Below, in pieces: positions 37,824-46,842 of a DNA stretch of 64,000 bases. How positions within the stretch are numbered: the first letter of the stretch is position 1; each line of letters opens with the position of its first letter. Source of the stretch: Burkholderia pyrrocinia. GTDB taxonomy: Bacteria > Pseudomonadota > Gammaproteobacteria > Burkholderiales > Burkholderiaceae. The position numbers and the translations under genes were made by a program. The notes beneath the pieces were generated by a model. The model did no database searches, was not told the origin of the DNA, and saw only the letters and a program-made list of their open reading frames with translations. Location: contig NZ_CP011503.1 of NCBI RefSeq assembly GCF_001028665.1, forward strand, positions 930,001 to 994,000. The letters run 5' to 3'.

Positions 37824-38118
37824 CCATCGGATGGCCGGTCAGCGCGCGATAGATGTTGTCGAGCTGTTCCTGGCTCGTCGCGCGCACGGTGATCGTGAGG
37901 CCCGTGTAATTGCCCCCGCTCGACGCGCGCTCCTCGATCTTCTCGACATCGATCTCGTTGTCGTGAACGGCGACGACCTTGAAGATCGTGTCCTTGAACT
38001 CGGGGTGCGCCTTGCCCATGATCTTGATCGGGAAATCGCACGGGAACTCCAGCAGCGACTCCTTCCGGGTCTCGATCGCGCCGGTGACCTCGACGGTTTT
38101 GGTCGGTTCGCTCATCAT
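37807..38118 (-). CDS. ybeD: YbeD/DUF493 family protein
   Basis: 103 aa, starting MMSEPTKTVEVTGAIETRKESLLEFPCDFPIKIMG (in pieces), the family pattern 'LLEFPCDFPIKIMG'. ACT-like fold, function unknown; conserved between dat and lipB/lipA in many proteobacteria. Its ATG overlaps the upstream aminotransferase stop by 4 nt. Confidence 0.9.
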   Translation of the reverse strand: MMSEPTKTVEVTGAIETRKESLLEFPCDFPIKIMGKAHPEFKDTIFKVVAVHDNEIDVEKIEERASSGGNYTGLTITVRATSQEQLDNIYRALTGHPMVKVVL

Positions 38119-39041
38119 TTTCTCCGGGTTAGGTCAAACTGTTCAAACTCGCGTGCCTTCGCACGCTGGTACGCGTCGTACAACGCCGCGAACACGGGGC
38201 CCGGCTTGCCGCCCTGCACGGGCAGATCGTCGAGCGACGTGACGGGCAGCACTTCCTTCGTGGCCGACGTGATCATGATTTCGTCGGCCGCGCGCAACTC
38301 CGCTTCGCTGATCTCGCGCGCGACGAACGGAATGCCGCATTCGTCGGCAAGTTGCTCGACCAGCGCGTAACGGATCCCCTCGAGGATCTTGTTGCTGCGC
38401 GGCGGCGCGAGCAGCTCGCCGTTCTTCACGATCCACACGTTCGACGACGAGCCTTCGGTCAGGTAGCCGTCGCGCAACTGCAGCGTCTCGAACGCATCGC
38501 GTTCCGCCGCATGCTGCGCCATCAGCACGTTGCCGAGCAGCGAGATCGACTTGATGTCGCAATGCAGCCAGCGGCGATCCTCGGCCGTCACGCAGCGCAC
38601 GCCCTTCGCGCGCTCCTCTTCCGGCGGCAGGCGCAGCGGGCTGGTCATCGCGAACACCGTCGGCACCGCATTCGCCGGGAACGCATGGCCGCGCTTCGCG
38701 ACGCCGCGCGTCACCTGCAGGTAGACGAGCGCGTTGCCGTCGCCGAGGCCTTCGGCATTCGCCGCGACGACGCGCTCGATCAGCGCACGCCAGCCGGCGG
38801 CATCATGCGGGTTGTCGATGCCGATCTTCTTCAGGCTGCGCGCGAGCCGCTCCAGATGCTGCTCGATCCGGAACGGCACGTGCGCGCCGTCGTGCGCATA
38901 AACGGGAACGACTTCATACACGCCGTCGCCGAAGATGAACCCGCGGTCGAGCACCGGGACACGGGCCTCGGACAGCGGCACCAGTTCCTCCTGCGACGAG
39001 ACGCTGAGGTAGACGATCGGTTCGAATTCGGCTTGGCTCAT
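38115..39041 (-). CDS. dat: D-amino-acid aminotransferase (class IV PLP)
   Basis: 308 aa. Catalytic lysine is Lys164 in CDIKSISLLGNVLMAQ; FGDGVYEVVPVY and GYLTEGSSSNVWIVKNGEL are class IV landmarks. D-alanine/D-glutamate interconversion would feed peptidoglycan synthesis, fitting the adjacent D-Ala carboxypeptidase, but branched-chain or 4-amino-4-deoxychorismate relatives cannot be excluded by sequence alone. Confidence 0.86.
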   Translation of the reverse strand: MSQAEFEPIVYLSVSSQEELVPLSEARVPVLDRGFIFGDGVYEVVPVYAHDGAHVPFRIEQHLERLARSLKKIGIDNPHDAAGWRALIERVVAANAEGLGDGNALVYLQVTRGVAKRGHAFPANAVPTVFAMTSPLRLPPEEERAKGVRCVTAEDRRWLHCDIKSISLLGNVLMAQHAAERDAFETLQLRDGYLTEGSSSNVWIVKNGELLAPPRSNKILEGIRYALVEQLADECGIPFVAREISEAELRAADEIMITSATKEVLPVTSLDDLPVQGGKPGPVFAALYDAYQRAKAREFEQFDLTRRK

Positions 39042-39089
39042 GGTGATGACAGATGGGGATGAAGTCGTAAAAACAAAGGCCCGTCGTGC

Positions 39090-40406
39090 TTACTTCTTCT
39101 TGCTGAACATCAGCAGGATCGAGTCCCAGATACGCCCGAAGATACCCGCTTCCGGCACGGCCTGCAGCGCGACGACCGGGAATTCGGACAGCGTCTTGCC
39201 GTCGGCGACGATCTTCACGGTGCCGACCTGCTGGCCTTCCGCGAGCGGCGCGATCAGCGGCGCGTTGACGTCGACTTCCGTCTTGACCTTGTCGCCGAGG
39301 CCGCGCGGCACGGTCGCCCACTGGTCGCCCTTCACGCCGACCTGCACGGTGTTTTCCTTGCCCTTGTAGATGCGCGGCGTCGAGATCGCCTGGCCGCCCT
39401 TGAACAGGCGCACCGAATCGAACGCGCTGTAGCCGTAGTTCAGCATCTTCATGCTGTCCTGCGTGCGCTCGGCTTCCTTCTGCTCGCCCATCATCACCGA
39501 CACCAGGCGGCGCTGGCCGTCGACGCCCGGGATCGCGCGCTTCGCCGACGCGATCAGGCAGTAGCCGGCCGCCTGCGTATGGCCCGTCTTCAGGCCGTCG
39601 ACCGTCGGGTCGAGCCACAGCAGACGGTTGCGGTTGCCCTGGCGGATGTTGTTGTACTTGAATTCCTTCTCCGAGAAGATGCTGTAGTACTGCGGAAAAT
39701 CGCGGATCAGGTGCGCGGACAGCTTCGCGAGGTCGCCGGCCGTCGTGTAGTGGTTCGGGTCGGGCATGCCGTTCACGTCGGCGAAGTGCGTGCCCTTCAT
39801 GCCGAGGCGCTGCGCCTCGGCGTTCATCAGCGTGACGAACTGCCCTTCGCTACCGCCGACGAGTTCGGCCAGCGCGATCGCTGCGTCGTTGCCCGACTGG
39901 ATGATCATCCCGTACACGAGGTCATGCACGGACACCGGCTTGTTCGCCTCGATGAACATGCGCGACTCGTCGCGGCCGACACGGCGCACCGCTTCGCTCG
40001 GCGTGACGATCTGCTCCATCGAGATCTTCTTCTTGTCGAGCGCCTCGAACACGAGGTAGGCCGTCATCAGCTTCGTCAGCGATGCAGGCTCGACGCGCTC
40101 GTCCGCATTGCCCGATGCGAGCACCGTGTTGCTCGTCGCGTCGACGAGCACCCACGAGCGCGCATTCACGCCCGGCGGCGGCACCGCGCCCGGCATGAAG
40201 GTCGCGGGCGCGCCGGTGAACTGCTCGGCGGCGGCGGCCGGCGCCGCATGCGCGGCCTTGGCCTTGGCGGCCGGCTTCGCCTCGGCGACGACGATCGTCG
40301 ACGCGAGCGCGACGGGCAGCATCACGCCGAGCGCGACGTTGCGCGCGGCGGTGCCGAAGGCGATGGAGGAAGCGAGGGACTTGAGGCCTTGGGGAGACAG
40401 ACGCAT
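39090..40406 (-). CDS. dacC: D-alanyl-D-alanine carboxypeptidase (PBP5/6 type)
   Basis: 438 aa from ATG 40406 (MRLSPQGLKSLASS). Signal peptide and Ala/Lys-rich linker to about residue 60, then the penicillin-binding domain with SLTK (Ser109, Lys112), SGN and KTG motifs, a beta C-terminal PBP5 domain, and a C-terminal amphipathic anchor (GRIWDSILLMFSKKK). Trims pentapeptide side chains in the periplasm. The dacA versus dacC choice is not certain. Confidence 0.92.
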   Translation of the reverse strand: MRLSPQGLKSLASSIAFGTAARNVALGVMLPVALASTIVVAEAKPAAKAKAAHAAPAAAAEQFTGAPATFMPGAVPPPGVNARSWVLVDATSNTVLASGNADERVEPASLTKLMTAYLVFEALDKKKISMEQIVTPSEAVRRVGRDESRMFIEANKPVSVHDLVYGMIIQSGNDAAIALAELVGGSEGQFVTLMNAEAQRLGMKGTHFADVNGMPDPNHYTTAGDLAKLSAHLIRDFPQYYSIFSEKEFKYNNIRQGNRNRLLWLDPTVDGLKTGHTQAAGYCLIASAKRAIPGVDGQRRLVSVMMGEQKEAERTQDSMKMLNYGYSAFDSVRLFKGGQAISTPRIYKGKENTVQVGVKGDQWATVPRGLGDKVKTEVDVNAPLIAPLAEGQQVGTVKIVADGKTLSEFPVVALQAVPEAGIFGRIWDSILLMFSKKK

Positions 40407-40625
40407 GATCGATTCAGGCTGATGGCAGAAAGTGCGGTGCGAAACGCGCAGGGTTGAACGGCAAGGCGGCGGGCGTTTCGGGCACTCGCCCGACATCGTC
40501 GGGCGACGCGAAACGCGCCGGTTGGACTCGTGCGGACGCGATCGGTTCGCGACCGTCGCGAGCGGGCGGACAGGCGGCGAAACGAGCGCCGCATGGGCCC
40601 AGCCGGGCCGCGGGCGACGCGAAAT

Positions 40626-40646
40626 GCGGCCATTATACGTGGCCGC
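40626..40646 (-). promoter_or_regulatory. Palindromic promoter of the carboxypeptidase gene
   Basis: GCGGCCA-TTATACG-TGGCCGC, with a minus-strand TATAAT -10 (40632-40637) in the centre of the dyad, about 220 nt upstream of the dac start. A repressor site over the -10 would fit. Confidence 0.5.
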
Positions 40647-40668
40647 GAACGGCGTTTTCGGGAACCGG

Positions 40669-40733
40669 GTGTAGCGTCCGGCGCCAGGCGGCGCCGACGT
40701 GCCGGCGGATTCGTGCTCATGGCAATGCGCAAA
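40669..40733. repeat. Degenerate copy of the 308-473 palindrome (left arm)
   Basis: 54 of 65 positions match 311-375. Ten of the eleven differences are transitions, mostly T to C; the far arm is not recognisable beyond about 40735. Lies between the carboxypeptidase and hydrolase genes. Confidence 0.75.
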
Positions 40734-40843
40734 GTCGGGTTGCGCGGCGCGATGTCGCGCGGGTGGATCGCGTATCCGGCGGGTGCCGGATGTCGGGTAC
40801 GCGACGCGAGCCGCCGGCCGTTACGCCGGCGCCCGCGTGCCGG

Positions 40844-41488
40844 CTAGCGCCATGCGTCGACGATGATGCGCTTCAGCACATGCAGCTTGCGATGGAGGAA
40901 ATGCTCGGCGCCGGGGATCACGACGACCGGCAGCTCCTGCGGCCGCGCCCAGTCGTACACCGATGCGATCGGCACCGTGTCGTCGGTTTCGCCGTGGATC
41001 ACGAGCGTGTTCTCCGGCACGTCGGCCACCTGCCAGCGGCTCGCGGCCGTGCCGACGAACACCATCCGCTCGATCGACTCGCCCGCGTCGCGCAGCCGCT
41101 TCGCGACATGCGACAGCACGAAGGTGCCGAACGAGAAGCCCGCGAGCACGAGCGGCAGGTCCGCATACGCGGGCTGCGCGCGCATGTGCGCGAGCACCGC
41201 GAGCAGGTCGTCGGCCTCGCCGGTGCCGTTGTCGTGCACGCCTTCGGTCGCGCCGACGCCGCGGAAGTTCGACCGGTAGACGACGTAGTCGAGCTGCACG
41301 AGCGTACGCGCCAGGGTCTGCGCGACCTTGTTGTCCATCGTGCCGCCGAACAGCGGGTGCGGATGCGCGACGAGCGCGATGCCGCGCGGCGCGGCGCCGC
41401 CTTCGCGCACGGCATCGGGCAGGTCGACCGCGATTTCGATCTGCCCGACCGGGCCCGCGATCAACGATTTCTGCGTATGAACGTTCAT
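40844..41488 (-). CDS. Alpha/beta hydrolase
   Basis: 214 aa, single domain. Nucleophile elbow GFSFG (Ser119), acid in HGETDDTVP and base in GAEHFLHRKLH complete a plausible triad. ALVAHPHPLFGGTMDNKV is the oxyanion strand typical of a YcjY/ALPHA-BETA serine-hydrolase subgroup in Burkholderiales. Ends with R-stop, preceded by the ferredoxin gene 13 nt upstream; substrate unknown. Confidence 0.85.
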   Translation of the reverse strand: MNVHTQKSLIAGPVGQIEIAVDLPDAVREGGAAPRGIALVAHPHPLFGGTMDNKVAQTLARTLVQLDYVVYRSNFRGVGATEGVHDNGTGEADDLLAVLAHMRAQPAYADLPLVLAGFSFGTFVLSHVAKRLRDAGESIERMVFVGTAASRWQVADVPENTLVIHGETDDTVPIASVYDWARPQELPVVVIPGAEHFLHRKLHVLKRIIVDAWR

Positions 41489-41501
41489 TCGGCCGGCCCG
41501 C

Positions 41502-41819
41502 TCAGATCTTCAGGCGATCGACGACCTTGCCGTCGCGCAGGTGCGATTCGACGATCTCGTCGATGTCGGCCTGGTCGACGTACGTGTACCACGTGCCTTC
41601 CGGATACACGACCATCACGGGCCCTTCCTCGCAGCGGTCGAGGCAGCCGGCCTTGTTGATGCGAACCTTGCCGGGCCCCGCGAGGCCGAGTTCCTTCACG
41701 CGCTTTTTCGCGTATTCCTGCATGGTCTGCGCGTCGCATTGCGCGCAGCTCGGGCGCTCGGCGCCCGGGTCGCGCTGGTTCAGGCAGAAGAAGACGTGGT
41801 GCTGGTAGTAGGAATCCAT
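41502..41819 (-). CDS. Thioredoxin-like 2Fe-2S ferredoxin
   Basis: 105 aa from ATG 41819 (MDSYYQHHVFFCLNQRDPG). Cluster cysteines: FFCLNQ, PSCAQC and GCLDRCEEGP, as in Clostridium pasteurianum-type 2Fe-2S ferredoxins. Thioredoxin fold. Probably co-transcribed with the hydrolase 13 nt downstream. Its minus-strand TATAAT lies at 41904-41909. Partner unknown. Confidence 0.88.
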   Translation of the reverse strand: MDSYYQHHVFFCLNQRDPGAERPSCAQCDAQTMQEYAKKRVKELGLAGPGKVRINKAGCLDRCEEGPVMVVYPEGTWYTYVDQADIDEIVESHLRDGKVVDRLKI

Positions 41820-41903
41820 GATGGTGGCGAGCGGCCCGGCGCGACGCCGGGCGGAAAGAGGGGCGATTGCCGTTGCATGGAGCAACGGATGATGTTGCGG
41901 ACG

Positions 41904-41909
41904 ATTATA
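41904..41909 (-). promoter_or_regulatory. -10 box of the ferredoxin gene
   Basis: Minus strand TATAAT, 85 nt before the ferredoxin ATG; no clear -35. Confidence 0.5.
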
Positions 41910-41969
41910 GCGACCGGCGCGCGCCGCTGCCCGCGATGAAGCGGCAGCCGCGCGGCCCGGACCGTCGCG

Positions 41970-43121
41970 TCAGCGCCGCACCGCGGCCGGCAGCCACGCG
42001 TGCTCGACGCGCTGGCCGAGCCAGATCAGCGCCGCGTAGGGCCAGATCCACGCGAGCCAGCGCGCGATGCTGTTGAAGTGCACGTAGCGGCCCTGCCGCC
42101 AGCCCGACAGCGTGAAGTCGAAGAACGGATTGACCGGCAGCAGGTTGACGAGCGCCACGCCGGCCAGCAACGCAAGCGCCGCGAGCGTCGCACGCCAGGT
42201 CGCCGGCACGCGCAGCGCGACGAGCGCGGCCGCGAAACCGAGCTCGATGCCGAGCCGTGCGCCGGGCGTCGCCCACACGACGACGAGGCCGGTGGCCGAC
42301 TGCATGAACGTCGCGGCCGCCTTCAGCACGAGCGTCGCGACGACGAGCGCGATCAGCAGCCGGATGCGCGGTGCGCGCGGCCGCATCGCGAGCGACGCGA
42401 TCGCCAGTGCGGCGAACAGCATCAGCCCGCCGAGCGCGGCCTCCCACGCGGAGTCGGACAGCCAGCCGTCGACGCGCTCGGGCCATTCGCTCACGCGCCA
42501 CGCGGCCGGCAGCCACGCGAGCAGCGTGTCCTGCATCGACGCGTCGGCGCGCTCCCACAGCGCGGCCGGCCAGTCGCCGATGCCGAACAGGAACGGCGAC
42601 GGAAACAGGATCGCGAACGGCCACAGCGCGGCGAGCAGCAACGGCGTCGCGCCGTCGGGCTCGAACCATGCGAAGCGCAGCCGGCGCAGCGCGCCGCGAT
42701 CGAGCAGCGCCCCGGTGGCCGGCGCGACGAGCGCCGCGCCCAGCAGCGCGCCGAGCGCGTTGGACGCGAGATCGAGATTCGACGCGACGCGCGTCGGCAG
42801 GTAGGTCTGCAGCGCCTCCATCGAGCCGGACAGCAGCACGCCGAGCGCGCCCGCGATCAGCGTCGCGGCAACCCCGCGCCAGCGCGGGTGCAGCGCGAGC
42901 ACGCCGAGCGCGCCGAACGGCAAGTAACCGAGCACGTTCGTGACCACGTCGAACGCGGTCACATAGCGCTGCATCGGCGCGAACAGGTAGTCGAACGGCC
43001 CGATGCCGAGCGACACCCAGCCTTCGAACGGATACAAAGACGCGTAGACGATGAGCGCCGCGTAGGCGGCAAAGGCCTGCCGAGCGAGCGGCGATGCGCG
43101 ATGCATGCCGGTCGCGTTCAT
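41970..43121 (-). CDS. VanZ-family membrane protein, extended form
   Basis: 383 aa from ATG 43121. About ten TM segments. The N-terminal ~130 residues are VanZ-like (KY-less version: DVVTNVLGYLPFGALGVL, GSMEALQTYLPTRVASNLDLASNALGALLG in pieces), followed by a second TM region of ~230 residues with no recognised domain. VanZ proper is a small TM protein; here it is fused to extra helices. Function unknown. Confidence 0.82.
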   Translation of the reverse strand: MNATGMHRASPLARQAFAAYAALIVYASLYPFEGWVSLGIGPFDYLFAPMQRYVTAFDVVTNVLGYLPFGALGVLALHPRWRGVAATLIAGALGVLLSGSMEALQTYLPTRVASNLDLASNALGALLGAALVAPATGALLDRGALRRLRFAWFEPDGATPLLLAALWPFAILFPSPFLFGIGDWPAALWERADASMQDTLLAWLPAAWRVSEWPERVDGWLSDSAWEAALGGLMLFAALAIASLAMRPRAPRIRLLIALVVATLVLKAAATFMQSATGLVVVWATPGARLGIELGFAAALVALRVPATWRATLAALALLAGVALVNLLPVNPFFDFTLSGWRQGRYVHFNSIARWLAWIWPYAALIWLGQRVEHAWLPAAVRR

Positions 43122-43140
43122 CGCGGCTGCACGGTGCGCG

Positions 43141-43779
43141 TCACGGCGTGCCCGCGTACGCCTGCATGCCGACCCACGCGGCGATCTGCGACACGAGCTC
43201 GTCGCTTGCCGCCGCGAGCGCACGCGCGCCGCCGGCCGCGTCGGGCGTGCTCGACGGTGCGCGCGCGACGAAGGTGCGCTGGCCGAGCACCTTGCCGTCC
43301 AGCGTCAGCGTCGCGCGCGCGGTGACCGCGCCGTGGCTCTGCGACTGCCCGTCGAACACCTGCTCGAATTCGTTCAGGTCGACCTTGAGGGTCGGCGCGC
43401 GCACGCCGTCGGATCCTTCGAGCACCGCGCCGCGCGACGACAGCGCGCCGCGCAGCCGCTGCGTGAGCAGTTGCGCGGGCGGCGCGGTCCAGCGGCTGTC
43501 GCGATAGACGGCCACGTGCTGCGCATCCGCGTACGCGAGGCGGTACGCGAACTTGTCCGAATCGAGCGCGTCGGGCGCAGCGATATCGAGCACCTTCAGC
43601 GCAGGGCCCGAACCGGCGGTCACCACCGACGCGGCCGGCCCGAGGTCGTAGCGGACATTCGTCAGCGCCGCACTGTTGCCGGCGCAACCGGCCGCAAGCG
43701 CAAGCGTCAGCACGGCGAGCGCGGCCGCGGCCGGGCGCAGCGCGCGGTCAAGGATTCGTGGCATGGCGTATTCCTGCAT
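43141..43779 (-). CDS. PqiC/DUF330-type auxiliary lipoprotein of an MCE transport system
   Basis: 212 aa from ATG 43779; an in-frame ATG at 43764 has equal Shine-Dalgarno support. Lipobox LALAAGC. Pattern of 'ABC-type transport auxiliary lipoprotein' family: RYDLGPAAS and IAAPDALDSDKFAYRLAYAD. Third of the operon order permease-ATPase-MCE-lipoprotein; probably the outer-membrane end of the lipid bridge. Confidence 0.82.
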   Translation of the reverse strand: MQEYAMPRILDRALRPAAAALAVLTLALAAGCAGNSAALTNVRYDLGPAASVVTAGSGPALKVLDIAAPDALDSDKFAYRLAYADAQHVAVYRDSRWTAPPAQLLTQRLRGALSSRGAVLEGSDGVRAPTLKVDLNEFEQVFDGQSQSHGAVTARATLTLDGKVLGQRTFVARAPSSTPDAAGGARALAAASDELVSQIAAWVGMQAYAGTP

Positions 43780-43852
43780 GATGTTTCCGGTTTCGATGGA
43801 CGTCACTGCCTGGCCGTTTCCGGCCGGACGATCGACGGGTTTCCGGCCCGCT

Positions 43853-44782
43853 TCACTTCCCGGCCGTCGCACCCGGCCAGACGAAGCCCGCTTCGCCGGG
43901 CCCCGGCGACACGCCGGGCGAACCGAACAACAGACTGCGCGGGTTGCGGCCGAGTTCACCGGCGACGTCCTTCAATTGCCGCGACGCGTCGCCGACGCTG
44001 CCGGCCAGCGCATTGAAGCGCGGCAGCGTGTCGTACTGCACGCGCGCGTTGAGGTCGTTCAGCGCGACGCCGACCTGCTCGGCGGCCGTGCCGGCCTTGT
44101 TCAGGTTCGACACGAGCGGCCCGTTCGGCTGCAGCAGCGTGTTCGCCGACGCCATCGTGCGGTTCACCTCGTGCATCGTCTGCGGCAGCGCGGCGACGGC
44201 CGGGGCGAGTTGCTTCGACAGCGTCGTCGCGCCATCGGCCGCGTGCTGCAGGCTTTCGGCCGTCGCGCGCAACTGCTCGCGCATCTCGGGCGACATCAGC
44301 TCGTTCGCGCTCTTCGCGGCCAGTTCGAGCTGCCGCAGCAGCACGTCGCCGCGCTCCTGGATCTGGTCGAACAGGCTCGGCCGCATCGGGATCTGCGCGA
44401 TCTTCTTCGCCGTCGACGGCAGCGGCGACAAATCGCGGCCCGTATCCTCGAGCTGCACGAACGCGATGCCCGTCACGCCCTGGAAGCCGAGGCTGCCGTA
44501 GGTCGACTGCGTGATCGGCGCATCGTGGTCGACGAGAATCCGGATCCGGATCTGGCCCGGATGCGTGCGATCGAAGCCGATCGACTGCACCTTGCCGACG
44601 TCGAGGCCGCGAAAACGCACGGCCGCGTCCGGGAACAGCCCCGTCACGTTGGTGCGCGCGAGCAGGTCGTACGGCACGCGCACGGTGCGGTCGACGTTGA
44701 ACCAGAACACGGTGCCCGCGATCGCGAGCGTCAGCGCGATCGTGAACAGGCCGGCCCAGAACGCATGTGATTTGTTTTCCAT
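43853..44782 (-). CDS. MCE-domain substrate-binding protein (MlaD/PqiB family)
   Basis: 309 aa. One N-terminal TM (HAFWAGLFTIALTLAIAGTVFWF), a single MCE domain (YDLLARTNVTGLFPDAAVRFRGLDVGKVQSI, in pieces), then a long helical needle-like region (about 130-280) and a Gly/Pro tail. Forms a hexameric periplasmic ring that carries phospholipid. Not the canonical short MlaD. Confidence 0.88.
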   Translation of the reverse strand: MENKSHAFWAGLFTIALTLAIAGTVFWFNVDRTVRVPYDLLARTNVTGLFPDAAVRFRGLDVGKVQSIGFDRTHPGQIRIRILVDHDAPITQSTYGSLGFQGVTGIAFVQLEDTGRDLSPLPSTAKKIAQIPMRPSLFDQIQERGDVLLRQLELAAKSANELMSPEMREQLRATAESLQHAADGATTLSKQLAPAVAALPQTMHEVNRTMASANTLLQPNGPLVSNLNKAGTAAEQVGVALNDLNARVQYDTLPRFNALAGSVGDASRQLKDVAGELGRNPRSLLFGSPGVSPGPGEAGFVWPGATAGK

Positions 44783-44809
44783 TCGCGGATTCCTTGCTCC
44801 TTGCCTCGC

Positions 44810-45721
44810 CTACAGCTCGACGCTCGACAGCGCCGGTTCGAGGGCCGCCTTCGGCAGCTTCGCGCGCCGCTCGGGCGGCAACGCCTGCAATGCGCGGCGC
44901 CCGCGCAGCCCCAGGAAATATTCGTGGATGAACGGATGGTCGACGTTCGCGACCTCCTCGACCGGCGCGGCGACCAGCACCTTGCGGTCGGCCAGCACCG
45001 CGACGCGCGTCGACAGCGCGACCATCGTGTCGAGATCGTGCGTCACCATCACGACGGTCAGCCCGAGCGTGCGGTGCAGCGTCGCGATCAGCTCGACGAA
45101 CTCGTCGGACGCCTCCGGATCGAGGCCGGCCGTCGGCTCGTCGAGAAACAGCAGCTCGGGCTCGAGCGCGATCGCGCGCGCGATGCCGACCCGCTTCACC
45201 ATCCCGCCCGACAGCGCGGCCGGCATCTTCGACGCGTGCTTGCACGGCAACCCGACCATCTCGAGCTTCAGCATCACGATGTCGTGCAGCAGGTCCGGCG
45301 GCACGCGGCCGAGTTCGCGCAGCGGCTGCGCGACGTTGTCGAACACCGTCATCGACGAGAACAGCGCGCCCTGCTGGAACAGCATCCCGGAGCGCGTGCG
45401 CATCATCCGCGCACTCTCGGCGTCGATCGTCGCCGTATCTTCGCCGAACACCTTGATCGTGCCCGACGTCGGCCGCTCGAGGCCGAGGATCTGCCGCACG
45501 AGCGTCGTCTTGCCGGAGCCCGAGCCGCCGACGATCGACACGATCTCGCCGCGCCGCACGTCGAAATCGAGCTTCTGGTGAATGATGTTGCGCCCGTAGC
45601 GCTTGGTCAGGTTGCGCACCTCGATCACGAGGTCGCCGCCATCCGCCGCGGCCGGCTGCGTGCCGACCGACGCGGCACCGGCCGGCGCGGCATCGGCCGC
45701 CGAATCGTTCGATGTGTTCAT
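44810..45721 (-). CDS. MlaF-like ABC ATPase of the MCE system
   Basis: 303 aa. Walker A GGSGSGKTTLVRQ, signature LSGGMVKRVGIARAI, Walker B LLFLDEPTAGLDPEASDEFVEL, H-loop MVTHDLDTM. A ~35-residue Ala/Asp-rich N-terminal extension precedes the domain. ATG overlap of 4 nt with the permease stop. Confidence 0.9.
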   Translation of the reverse strand: MNTSNDSAADAAPAGAASVGTQPAAADGGDLVIEVRNLTKRYGRNIIHQKLDFDVRRGEIVSIVGGSGSGKTTLVRQILGLERPTSGTIKVFGEDTATIDAESARMMRTRSGMLFQQGALFSSMTVFDNVAQPLRELGRVPPDLLHDIVMLKLEMVGLPCKHASKMPAALSGGMVKRVGIARAIALEPELLFLDEPTAGLDPEASDEFVELIATLHRTLGLTVVMVTHDLDTMVALSTRVAVLADRKVLVAAPVEEVANVDHPFIHEYFLGLRGRRALQALPPERRAKLPKAALEPALSSVEL

Positions 45722-46842
45722 CCGAGCCCCACGTTCTGGAACAGGATCGCGAACACCGCGTCGGCGAGGATCACGACCGTGATCGACGACACGACCGACG
45801 TGGTCGTGCCTTCACCGAGGCTCTGCGAGTTCGCCTTGATCCGAAAGCCGAAATGGCAGGCGACCAGCGCGATCAGCATGCCGAACACGACGCCCTTGCC
45901 GACGCCGATGTACAGGTTCGCGATCGGCACGACGCCCGGCAGCGAGCGCACGAAATAGTTGACGTCGATCCCGAGCACGAGTTTCGCTGCAAGCGCGCCG
46001 CCCGTCAGCGCGATGATGTTGGTCCACATCACGAGCAGCGGCATTGCGACGCCGAGCGCGAGCACGCGCGGCAGAACCAGCCGCAGCCCGTGCGGGATGC
46101 CCATCACGCGCATCGCGTCGAGCTCCTCGGTCACGCGCATCACGCCGATCTGCGCGGTGATCGCCGAGCCCGAGCGGCCCGCGACGAGGATCGCCGACAG
46201 CACGGGACCGAGCTCGCGGATCACCGACAGCCCGAGGATGTTCACGATATAGCGGTTCGCGCCGAACATCTGCAGCTGCTGCGCGGACAGGTAGCTGAGC
46301 ACGATGCCGATCAGGAACGCGACGAGCGCGGTGATCGGCAGCGCCTGCGCGCCGGCGCTGTAGATGTTCGCCGACGTCTCCTTCCACGGCATCGTCTTCG
46401 GGCGGCGCAGCACCGACAGCGCATCGAGGATCACGAGGCCGAACATCGCGATGCCGCCCTGCAGGTGTTCGCCGAACGTGAAGATCGCCAGGCCGAGCCG
46501 CGTGACGGGATCGAAGCGCACGACGCGCTCGGGCGCCTCGCGCCCGCTGTCGAGCCGCTCGATGCGCTCGAAGATCGTGCGCTGCGTGTCGCTCAGCGCG
46601 ACGCCGTCCGGCAGCTTGCGGCCCCACACGCGCCACAGCGCCTGGCCGCCGACGTGGTCGAGCCGCTCGATGCCGGACAGATCCCATTCGCTCACACGCC
46701 CGGACGCGATGCTCGCGACGCGGCGCGCGACCGCGCCGCGATTGCGCGCGAGCGCGATTGCGGTCCACTGGCCGGTCAGGCGCACCGTCTGGCCCTGGCC
46801 GCCGGCGTCGACCGACAGGCCGGGAGGAGTCTCGAAGTCCAA
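45718..46842 (-). CDS. MlaE-family permease fused to a STAS-like domain
   Basis: 374 aa. Residues 1-110 resemble a STAS domain (VRLTGQWTAIALARN, SEWDLSGIERLDHVGGQALW), the rest is an MlaE permease with five to six TM helices (RELGPVLSAILVAGRSGSAITAQIGVMRVTEELDAMRVMG in pieces). In classic Mla, MlaB is a separate STAS protein; here it is fused. First gene of a second Mla/MCE-like operon. Confidence 0.9.
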   Translation of the reverse strand: MDFETPPGLSVDAGGQGQTVRLTGQWTAIALARNRGAVARRVASIASGRVSEWDLSGIERLDHVGGQALWRVWGRKLPDGVALSDTQRTIFERIERLDSGREAPERVVRFDPVTRLGLAIFTFGEHLQGGIAMFGLVILDALSVLRRPKTMPWKETSANIYSAGAQALPITALVAFLIGIVLSYLSAQQLQMFGANRYIVNILGLSVIRELGPVLSAILVAGRSGSAITAQIGVMRVTEELDAMRVMGIPHGLRLVLPRVLALGVAMPLLVMWTNIIALTGGALAAKLVLGIDVNYFVRSLPGVVPIANLYIGVGKGVVFGMLIALVACHFGFRIKANSQSLGEGTTTSVVSSITVVILADAVFAILFQNVGLG

